DNA of 64,000 nt from Clavaria fumosa (taxonomy: Eukaryota; Basidiomycota; Agaricomycetes; Agaricales; Clavariaceae), in contig OX637798.1 in the NCBI GenBank assembly GCA_951802425.1, positions 1,674,001 through 1,738,000 of the forward strand, read 5' to 3'. The notes beneath the pieces were generated by a model. It was not told where the DNA came from. It saw nothing but the letters and a program-made list of their open reading frames with translations, and searched no databases. A program made the position numbers and the translations under genes. Of this stretch, positions 1 to 8,802 are shown one piece after another. The first letter of the stretch is position 1; each line of letters begins with the position of its first letter.

Positions 1-2
1 CA

Positions 3-350
3 ATGGTAAGGATCGAACGATGGAAAGAAAAAGCCAAACTGACCCAGTGCCGAAAATGTTGGAAACTCAGCCACAGTACAAAGCAATGTCCCGCCCTCGT
101 ACAGCGATGCAGAAAGTGCGGTAAGCCTGGGACAGAAGACCAACACCCACAGCACTGCGAGGAGTGCAAACGCTCCCCCGAACCGAGCCCCGCTTGCAGC
201 CACCAAAGCTGCCCGAATTGCCACGAAAACAGCCATTGCGCAGATGACCCAAACTGCCCCAAGAGACAAGCTCTAATATCTGCACTTACCCCCCCAGGCC
301 CCCCAGGCCACCCTATCCCACCCACATCAAAGGGTAAAGCGCCATGCTAA
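3..350 (+). CDS. LINE ORF1, C-terminal part with CCHC zinc knuckles
   Basis: This is a partial ORF; its real start is upstream of the window. It has a clear C-x2-C-x4-H-x4-C knuckle near residues 16-29 and two more Cys/His clusters (near residues 36-52 and 70-85), as in the nucleic-acid-binding gag-like ORF1 of Tad/I LINEs. The last codons overlap the ORF2 start in the string ATGCTAA at 344-350: ATG starts ORF2 and TAA ends ORF1. The 7-nt overlap suggests reinitiation coupling of the two proteins, which is inference. The role of the family is to bind element RNA in an RNP. Confidence 0.75.
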   Translation: MVRIERWKEKAKLTQCRKCWKLSHSTKQCPALVQRCRKCGKPGTEDQHPQHCEECKRSPEPSPACSHQSCPNCHENSHCADDPNCPKRQALISALTPPGPPGHPIPPTSKGKAPC

Positions 351-3300
351 GTGATCCAAACACAACCATCTCTGTCTTCTGCAACAACGTCCACAGATCA
401 AACCACATCACACACACCATTCTACAAGACCAAGCCAGCCCCAAATCCAAAACTGACATAATCATTATCACAGAACCCTGGATCGGAACCATACGAGCCC
501 AAACGCAAGAAAAAGGCACTGTTAATCATCCAGACTGGACCTGTATCGCACCAAATGATGTCCAGAACGCCGACGTCGTCATATACTATCGGAAAAACGC
601 ACGATTCAGAGTCACTCCCCTCCCCCGCTGCTCACAGAATACTAAACACACCTTACACACGCAGATTAACATAGGAGACAATTTTTCGGTGATACTCATG
701 GCTATATACAACTCCCCTTCCACATTCAATGCTACCACCCAAATACAAAGAGAACCCGACCCGGAAGAAGAACCCATCATCCTATGCGGCGACTTCAACC
801 TTCACTCCCCAGACTGGGATTCAACTGTTCATCACACCGATGAGAGAACAAACACCTTTCAAGACTGGCTCGACCGAAACAAATTCCAAGTACTCAACCC
901 ACATTTCATGGAACAAAATTCCAGTACTCCAAAGTGGATGACCTCGTCATCGCAAACATCAAAGTTTTCGAGAGCTACAATATCAGCCCAATATGAGTGA
1001 TAACTGATAAACATTATGCGTCTGATCACTATCCTATCATGTTTGACATTTTCACGTACACAGAAACCCAGACACCTGACCCCCACCACTCATTAAATGA
1101 AAAATACAAAGAACTCTGGACGACAACGATTTCCCCCACCCTAATGAACCTCTACGAACTAGCTCCCACACACGCAATGCCGCAAACCCTTGACGAACTC
1201 AGCAAGAACATAATAGACACAATCTCCCACACCACCTGCCAAATGATGCCCGAAGCACGCCCCCACTCCCACCATGCCAAACACTGGTGGAACGACGATC
1301 TCACCAAAACGATCACGCAACTCCGAAAACTCAGCAAAGTAATAAAAAGGTCTCACAATCCCATACTAACGCAACAGTACAAACGCACGCAAGCAGCCTT
1401 CCGCGGCAAGGTAAGACACGCCAAGAGAGAATGGGCTACAGAGCGACTAGAAGGCGCCACTTCCAAAACTGTATGGGACTTCACTAAATGGTACAAACAT
1501 GACAGAAAGCGATATCGCCCCCTCTACTCAAGCCCATCCAACGTACCGGCTGCGACAGATCAAGAACGTGCACATACCTTTGTACAACAATTCTTCCCAG
1601 ACCCACCCCCAGTCATACCCTATACACCTACTGACGAACCATGCCCAGAACACCCATTCTTCCCACTCACTTATTCAGAGCTAGAACATGCCATCCGACA
1701 CCAAAGAAAGGACATGGCCCCAGGACCATCCAAAATAAACTACACAGCGATCCGATGGACCTGGGAAACCGCCCCCGACCTGATTTTCTACCTTTACTCC
1801 AAATGCGTCGAGATTGGACACTACCCCAGTCCCTTCAAAAAGTCAAACACAACCGTAGTCCCCAAACTGAAAAAACCTGACTACAGTGTCCCTTCCACAT
1901 ACCGTCCTATACAACTAATTGAATGTTTAGGAAAGATTCTAGACAAAGTCATAGCATGCAGGGTACAGTACGAAGTCACCGCAAATGACCTAGTCTCACA
2001 TTACCAGTTTGGCGGACGGATACATGCATCGACCATCGACGCCGGCTTAGCTTTTGTTCAAGACATTCACAGTGCATGGGCCAGAGGCTCAAAGGCCACT
2101 GCCCTTTTCTTCGACATTACTGGGTTCTTCAATGCAGTCAATCACGAAGGCCTAACGGCTCGACTGGCACAAGCGGGCTTTAATAAACCCATGATCCAAA
2201 TAATCAATTCCTTTCTCCGACAGTGCACAACAACTATCTCCTTCGACGGCTTCACTTCGGAACCAATCCACATCCAAAACGGAATCCCACAAGGATCCCC
2301 CCTCTCGCTTATACTCGCAATCATATACAGTGCTGACCTATTGAACCTTAGGCAACTAATCACTCAGGGAGTAATCTCATTTGCGTACATAGATGATGGG
2401 GTGATCCTGACCTCATCCTCCTCCCTCGACACCAACATCACAAGACTTAAACGAGCCTTCGACGCAATCACACGATGGCTTACTGCGAACGGTCTCGAGG
2501 TACAACCGAGAAAAATCGAACTTATGCACTTCACCAAAGGTCCAGACAAAAACTCTCTGACACTACGACTGCAGGGCCAAAGACCAATAGCGGCACCAAA
2601 AACCATCCGGTGGCTCGGTTTCTACCTAGACAGACACCTCAACTTTACTCACCACACCCAAACCATGGCCAACCGAGCAAAGGCCACCATCAGAGCCATG
2701 AGCATACTAGGCAATACCATCCGCGGAATGTCCCACATCCAACTTCGACAACTCACCCTCTCGACCATAATCCCAGTCCTCACCTACGGATGCCAACTCT
2801 GGTGGGGGGGATGCTACGACAAGTCCAACACCAAACACCTCCAAACTGCCTTAAACCTAGCCCTCCGGCACATCTGCCGCGCATTTTCCTCCACCCCCAT
2901 ATCAGCACTACAATACATTTCACATATTCTGCTGATTTCATTCATCATCCAATGCTTGTGCTACTCATATTCGATCAGACTACACAGACTTCTACCAAGT
3001 TCTCCAGTCCTCTCACGAATCCCTCCCCCTCCCCAAAAAATACGACTGACTCTACCAAACCAACAACAACTCACAATCCGAACCCCGCTGTCCCGACAAA
3101 TGCCTTTACAAAGAATTTCCCAACTGACGAACACTCCTGGAAAACCCCAGCTAAACCCAGTCATTGACCTGCCTTGGAGAGATCCACTAAGCCTCCACCC
3201 CCGAATACGCACCATACTACCGCCCCAAAAAGATCTCCGAGAACAGTATTCTGAAGATCTCTCATCATGCCTCTCAAAAGCACACACGCTAACAAACACC

Positions 3301-4360
3301 CTCTTTGTAGGCACGGACAGCTCCAGGAAAAGAGTCGACCGCCAACACCCAACCAACCCAAGACCACATCAACCTTCCAGGGAAGCCCTCCCCATCAGAA
3401 GACGCATCAAAGGCCCCAAAAGAACGGGAGCCGGAGTACACGCCAGACACGGACCAAACATCGCATTTGAAGGATCCTACAGTGTCGGAACCCGCACTAA
3501 CGCATACGATGGAGAGTCTCTAGCCCTGACAGCAGGCATGATCTTAGCTACCTGTTACTGCGAAAGGCACAAAGAGATAAAAAACATTGTATTTCTCTCC
3601 GACAGCTCATCTGCCTTAAAAAACATTACTGACACCAAGCCCCACCCCTCTCAAGCCCTCTCCATCCTATTCACACACCTCGCACGCAAATTTCTCACTG
3701 AAAACGAACACCACATAACACTCCAATGGATACCAGGCCACAAAGGATTCGACATAAATGAACGAGCGGACAAACTTGCATGAGAAGGCTGCAAAAAACC
3801 AGGTGGGACCCTTCCCAACTCCCTCTCTTATCACGCAGAGAAGCGATCCAGACTCGTCCTTCGCAGGTGGTGGAAACTAATAAAAATTTACCCGTTTACA
3901 GGGGGCTAACGCTCTCGAACCCCCAACCACCAAACCGGGAACAGTCTTTGTCCAACTAGAAGACCAGCCCGAAATATTCGGACAACTTACCCAAGTACGC
4001 ACAATGCACAGCTACAACCTGCCGTACTTCGAGCGAATGAAAATACCTCACGAGCCCGAATGCTCATGTGGGGACACCATCCCCCTCACCCCACCGACGC
4101 GATTTCGAGATCACATCCTCCACAACTGTCGCACATACGAAGAGCACCGACATATACTGACCGTGGTACATCACGACCACTCGCTGCTGGTACTACTCAG
4201 TGGCATGAAAGGCCTACTCGCAATTGCGAAATTCCTACACCTCTCCGGTGCCTTCACAGCCACCGGCAAACCCTACGAACCACCAGCGCTGCCAGAACTA
4301 CCTGGCCTCGACCTATCAGACTCTGCCTCCTACCCAACGGAGCCACCAGACCCGCACTAG
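344..4360 (+). pseudogene. LINE ORF2: endonuclease, reverse transcriptase, RNase H; broken
   Basis: Residues from 344 carry the endonuclease (TEPWIG, then LCGDFNLHSPDWD). The frame shifts near 910-935 and a TGA lies at 994-996; the next frame resumes with the endonuclease motif SDHYPI. The 1000-3783 frame then gives reverse transcriptase with FFDITGFFNAVNH, NGIPQGSPLS and YIDD, followed by WLGFYLD. RNase H follows with D-E-D residues and ends with WIPGHKG and NERAD. A TGA at 3781-3783 and a further frameshift separate it from a C-terminal CxC...H...C motif at 4004-4360. Domains and order match Tad-type ORF2. The copy cannot encode one continuous polyprotein. Confidence 0.85.
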
Positions 4361-4549
4361 ACAAAAGAAAGTCCAACCACCAAACCCCCCCAATATGCCT
4401 CCCAACCCCACATAACCCTACCACTTAATCACCTTATGTACATCACATACAACTGTGTCTTTGTCTTAGCCACATGTTGCGGGATACAAATGCTGATTCA
4501 AAAAAAAAAAAAAGTCAGCATCACATGGCAGCGATTTTTTATTTTATTT

Positions 4550-4905
4550 TATTTTTATTTTTTTGAATCAGCATTTGTATCCCACAACATGTAGCTAAGA
4601 CAAAGACGCGGTTGTACGTGAAGTACATAAAGAGATAAGGTAAAAGGGTTGGGTGGGGTTGGGAGGTGTATTGGGAGAGTAGGTGGTTTGACTCTCTTTG
4701 GTCTAGTGTGGGTCGGGTGGCTCTGCAGGGTAGGAGGCGGAGTCCGATAGGTCAAGGCCAGGAAGTTCTGGCAGTGTTGGTGGTTTGTATGGTTTTCTGG
4801 TTGCTGTGAAGGCTCCAGAGAGGTGTAAAATTTTAGCGATGGCAAGAAGGCCTTTCATGCTGCTTAGTAGAATCGGCAGTGAGTGATCATGATCAGGCCA
4901 TGTAG
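4550..4905 (-). mobile_element. 5'-truncated sister copy of the LINE, opposite orientation
   Basis: Read on the minus strand, this repeats the last part of ORF2 and the 3' UTR of the first LINE, including the closing peptide LDLSDSASYP and the tail GATACAAATGCTGATTC followed by a poly(A) (T run at about 4540-4563 on the plus strand). It stops abruptly near 4905, as expected for incomplete target-primed reverse transcription. The two LINE tails face each other across about 40 bp. Confidence 0.8.
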
Positions 4906-4979
4906 GTATTTTTATGTATTGAATCACTCTTATCAGAAGTTATGGATGTTGTATGGATTGGTCTGATTAGAGGGGAGGA

Positions 4980-5356
4980 AATTGATATATGGAAACCTCT
5001 CATATCATCTCTAATATATTGTTAGGTTCTGATATCTAATACATTGAAACTGCTCATATCATCTCCAATATATTGTTAGGTTCTGATATTTGATATATTG
5101 AAATCTCTCATATCATCATCTCCAATATATTGTTAGGTTCTGATATTTGATATATTGAAATCTCTCATATCATCATCTCCAATATATTGTTAGGTTCTGA
5201 TATTTGATATATTGAAATCTCTCATATCATCATCTCCAATATATTGTTAGGTTCTGATATTTGATATATTGAAACCCCTCATATCATCTCCAATATATTG
5301 ATATCTGATATATTGAAATCATCATCTCCAATATATTGTTAGGTTCTGATATCTGA
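4980..5356. repeat. 57-bp AT-rich minisatellite (left part)
   Basis: The unit contains CCAATATATTGTTAGGTTC and GATATTTGATATATTGAAA. It repeats about six times with 54- or 57-bp spacing, depending on one or two CAT triplets. The array continues at 6957 after the Tc1/mariner-like insertion. No coding signal is seen. Confidence 0.9.
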
Positions 5357-5607
5357 TACAGTGACTCAAAAAACTGTCTGGATGTTTTGTGCTTTTGGAT
5401 TATTTCAGCAATATCTCACTAACAGGTTAGGAAGCAGACATGTAAAACACACCATCTGATAGCCCTACCTCTTGGCTATCTGTCCATGTGTTCAGTTTTA
5501 ACATATGTTCGGTTTAAGTTGAGATATTTGGCCTTGTTTGTTGGTGTGTCATCTGGACAGTTTTTTTGCAGGCATCAAAAAGTAGAATAATTGAATGAAT
5601 TTGTTGA

Positions 5608-5880
5608 ATGGGTATCCCAATAAACAAAATAATGTTACCAGACCACTTTCTAGTATATAGGGAGGGCCTTCCTTCACTTTCCTCCAACTTTCCCACCATG
5701 AAGCAGCTCCCTACTAAGGGTAAGGCATCCATCATCTCTATGGTGGGAAATGGTGATTCCTGTCACAAATTTGCTGTTAGGCTTTGTGTTAGCCACTATA
5801 CTGTCTCTGGACTGTGCTTCCAGACTTCTAGGACTCTTCCTCAAAGTGATTTGGTCACCTTTGACCCCCAATTACTATAA
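5608..5880 (+). pseudogene. Tc1-type transposase HTH remnant, left arm
   Basis: A 90-residue open frame contains KGKASIISMVGNGD followed by LCVSHYTVSG. This resembles the N-terminal helix-turn-helix of Tc1/Tc3 transposases (small-residue/G-S/SH-TVS pattern). There is no DDE/D catalytic domain. The same peptide is encoded unchanged by the other arm on the opposite strand. The resemblance is a pattern judgement; no search was run. Confidence 0.5.
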
Positions 5881-6432
5881 TTCAATACAGCTTATCACCA
5901 TAAACAAGGCTGAGATAACTTCCCACCTCAAATATAAGCTGTGAAATCAAAGGGAGAGTGTGTAGAACTGAGCTACAGTATGCCTAGAAGTGTTTTAAAA
6001 GTGTTGGGAGTTATGCAAAGTACAAAATTACTTGTCATTTACTTACAGTGACCCCAAAAATGGTCCAGATGTTTCATGTTTTTGGATTATGTCAGCAATA
6101 TCTCAGTAATGACTAAATGAGGAAACATATGAAATGCATCATCTGATAGCCCTCCTGCTCAGCTATCTGTCCATATATTTAGCTTCAACACAAGTCCAGC
6201 ATAAGCTGATATATTTGCATTTGTTTGTGAAGGTGTCAACCTGGCAGTCATTTGCAGACATTCAAAGTAAGTAAACGACAGGTAATTTTGTACTTTGCAT
6301 AACTCCCAACACTTTTAAAACACTTCTAGGCATACTGTAGCTCAGTTCTACACACTCTCCCTTTGATTTCACAGCTTATATTTGAGGTGGGAAGTTATCT
6401 CAGCCTTGTTTATGGTGATAAGCTGTATTGAA

Positions 6433-6705
6433 TTATAGTAATTGGGGGTCAAAGGTGACCAAATCACTTTGAGGAAGAGTCCTAGAAGTCTGGAAGCACA
6501 GTCCAGAGACAGTATAGTGGCTAACACAAAGCCTAACAGCAAATTTGTGACAGGAATCACCATTTCCCACCATAGAGATGATGGATGCCTTACCCTTAGT
6601 AGGGAGCTGCTTCATGGTGGGAAAGTTGGAGGAAAGTGAAGGAAGGCCCTCCCTATATACTAGAAAGTGGTCTGGTAACATTATTTTGTTTATTGGGATA
6701 CCCAT
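6433..6705 (-). pseudogene. Tc1-type transposase HTH remnant, right arm
   Basis: This frame encodes exactly the same 90 residues as 5608-5880 but on the minus strand, because the two arms of the fold-back element are inverted copies. It shows that the arms were copied recently or are kept alike by gene conversion. It is not a functional gene on its own. Confidence 0.5.
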
Positions 6706-6956
6706 TCAACAAATTCATTCAATTATTCTACTTTTTGATGCCTGCAAAAAAACTGTCCAGATGACACACCAACAAACAAGGCCAAATATCTCAACTTAAA
6801 CCGAACATATGTTAAAACTGAACACATGGACAGATAGCCAAGAGGTAGGGCTATCAGATGGTGTATTTTACATGTCTGCTTCCTAACCTGTTATTGAGAT
6901 ATTGCTGAAATAATCCAAAAGCACAAAACATCCAGACAGTTTTTTGAGTCACTGTA

Positions 6957-7056
6957 TATTGAAACCTCTCATATCATCTCCAATATATTGTTAGGTTCTG
7001 ATATTTGACACATTGAAACCCCTCATATTATCATCTCCAATATATTGTTAGGTTGA
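6957..7056. repeat. 57-bp minisatellite (right part)
   Basis: About two degenerate units of the array that starts at 4980, resuming directly after the right TA of the Tc1/mariner-like element. This shows that the element transposed into a pre-existing array. Confidence 0.85.
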
Positions 7057-7060
7057 CAAT

Positions 7061-7644
7061 AGCCATGCAATATATTACAATACATGTCCCTTTTCAGGCC
7101 TGCCCTGCACACTCAGCCAGTCAGCCAGAATAGGAATGCCAGTCAAACAATGGCAAACAAAATATGCTAAAAATAAAAACAAAAACTCGAAATTGAGCAG
7201 CCCTGTGCCTGGTCCCTCAGGCACAGGTTACCAATCAGGCATAGCTGCTTTTGGTAAGCTGCTATGACTGTGGGAAAAATTTTGCACAGCTTGTAAAATA
7301 TGACTTTTTATACACCAAAAAATCAGCAAAAATCAGGGGTTATGTGGGGTGTCCAGATTTGGAATCCCCTGATTTTTGCTGATTTTTTGGTGTATAAAAA
7401 GTCATATTTTACAAGCTGTGCAAAATTTTTCCCACAGTCATAGCAGCTTACCAAAAGCAGCTATGCCTGATTGGTAACCTGTGCCTGAGGGACCAGGCAC
7501 AGGGCTGCTCAATTTCGAGTTTTTGTTTTTATTTTTAGCATATTTTGTTTGCCATTGTTTGACTGGCATTCCTGTTCTGGCTGACTGGCTGAGTGTGCAG
7601 GGCAGGCCTGAAAAGGGACATGTATTGTAATATATTGCATGGCT
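7061..7644. repeat. 584-bp palindrome (hairpin-forming inverted repeat)
   Basis: The arms 7061-7339 and 7366-7644 are reverse complements with very few mismatches (for example aatagg/gttctg near 7132/7573). The loop is about 26 bp, around TGTCCAGATTTGGA. No terminal motif of a known DNA transposon and no clear target duplication is visible. A weak 84-residue minus-strand frame inside it is not credible as a gene. Confidence 0.9.
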
Positions 7645-7881
7645 GAGTGTGCCAATGTATGGAATGATTAGAGCAGTCAATGTATCATGCAATCAGCCAG
7701 TGAATCAGAGGTGCTCATGTATGGGACAATTAGAGCAGTTAATATATTGGCTATTTGACTAGAGTGGTCAATATATCATGCAACTAGAGGTGGCCATGTA
7801 TTAGCCATTGAATCAGAAGAGTTAATGCATGGTTTGATTTGAAGACTTAATGCATCATACAATGAGTCAACCAGAGATGCC
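7645..7881. repeat. Single copy of the 232-bp repeat
   Basis: The stretch with AATGTATCATGCAATCAGCC, GGCTATTTGACTAGAGTGG and GAAGACTTAATGCATCAT is the same unit that is tandemly repeated at 47457-48450. It lies between the palindrome and the left end of the large composite element. Confidence 0.85.
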
Positions 7882-7944
7882 ACATCAGCAAACCTTGAAT
7901 TGTCTTGACCCACCTTGACTGTCTTGACAAATTGGTCAAGACAG
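7882..7944 (+). repeat. Left terminal inverted repeat of the composite element
   Basis: It contains three GTCTTGAC or GGTCAAGAC motifs within 55 bp and pairs with 19440-19509. The Ty3 copy inserted immediately after it, at target ACAGT (7941-7945). Confidence 0.55.
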
Positions 7945-7945
7945 T

Positions 7946-8234
7946 TGTTAGGATTGCTTACCTAAGCCATCCCAAAAAGAGGAGTTGTGGAGAAATTAGA
8001 GAAGATTGTTGGAAGGTCACATGACCTGTGGTGGAGGATTACATAATCGGGAGATCACATGACTTGGGCCCTGGGCGCGTCACGTGATCCGAGAGGTCCG
8101 AGCGTGGGAATGCCGGCAAATGCCGAAGCGTTTGCTATATATACTATGTCTTTTCCATTCTTGTACCCTTTTCCCCTTTTCTTAGTATTGTTGTCATGAC
8201 CTTACACTTAAGTTGTGTGAGACCCAGTCTGATA
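7946..8234 (+). repeat. 5' LTR of Ty3 copy B
   Basis: It starts TGTTAGGATT and ends GTCTGATA. It holds a TATA-like TATATATAC at about 8136-8144, and three E-box-like motifs (CACATG, CACATG, CACGTG) within about 75 bp upstream of it. CTTAGTATT at 8181-8189 is the likely RNA 5' end, because it is complementary to the primer site just downstream of the LTR. Confidence 0.9.
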
Positions 8235-8235
8235 T

Positions 8236-8246
8236 AATACTAAGAT
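8236..8246 (+). promoter_or_regulatory. Self-priming primer-binding site of the Ty3 family
   Basis: AATACTAAGAT directly follows the LTR and is the reverse complement of ATCTTAGTATT inside the LTR (best seen in the 3' LTR of this copy and in copy A). No tRNA-like PBS (TGG...) is present. This fits the Tf1/sushi mechanism, in which the first about 11 nt of the transcript fold back to prime minus-strand DNA. Confidence 0.65.
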
Positions 8247-8802
8247 CCGCCTGTCCACCCTAGCCCCGTGTCCTAACCCGGCTAGCCTGGACCCTTAATT
8301 TCAAACTGTGACACATTGTCACAGCTCAGCCTCTATCATCCTCTTCTCCTTTACCCTGCCCGCGGTGTGTAACAGAACCGCGTGAAATTTTTACTGTGTG
8401 TAGATACATGTAACCAGACCAGGAGGAAGTCAACTGTGACCCTCCTTAAGTGATACCGAGTGCCCAAGGCCTGGAACTTTGTTTTACAGCTACGTACCAG
8501 TGAATCATGTAGTGTACAGGGCAAGGAAAGGCCCTCTACATAGTCTTTCTGTAGTTTCCTGGTCCAGTGGACAGGGCCCTTGCTCTGTGACCATTGTCAG
8601 AAGGGCGCATGGGCAACTCATTAGGAGTTGTGGAGCGACCACCTGGGACACCATTTGGGCCCCATGCTACCAATAGTTTCATAGAATAAGAGTTCTATAG
8701 GTACATAAGTACCTAGAAGAGCAGCCTGAGAGGACAGGACTGTTAAGAGATCGAAGAAATCCTGAGTGCTGAAGGCCTGGAATTTTATTTTACAGTGCTA
8801 CA

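Larger units (their letters stand above)
1..4513 (+). mobile_element. Tad/I-like LINE (non-LTR retrotransposon), degraded, 5' end outside window
   Basis: The order is zinc-knuckle ORF1 tail, AP-type endonuclease, reverse transcriptase, RNase H and a C-terminal Cys/His motif, ending in a 13-A run near 4501-4513. This is the layout of Tad1-like LINEs of filamentous fungi. ORF2 is broken by frameshifts and stops, so the copy is dead. The 5' end and its target-site duplication lie outside the window. Confidence 0.85.
5359..6954. mobile_element. Tc1/mariner-type fold-back element, non-autonomous
   Basis: The element begins CAGTGACTCAAAAAACTG and ends with the reverse complement. It is flanked on both sides by TA (5357-5358 and 6955-6956), the target duplication of Tc1/mariner. 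The arms are about 688 bp (5359-6046 and 6267-6954) and almost identical. The 220-bp centre (6047-6266) is a diverged direct copy of the left terminus, starting CAGTGACCCC. It sits inside the 57-bp minisatellite. It encodes no full transposase. Confidence 0.85.

Noticed and set aside
7438..7692. 84-codon frame in the 584-bp palindrome
   Set aside because: No domain, crosses the end of the palindrome, and the region shows no coding bias.
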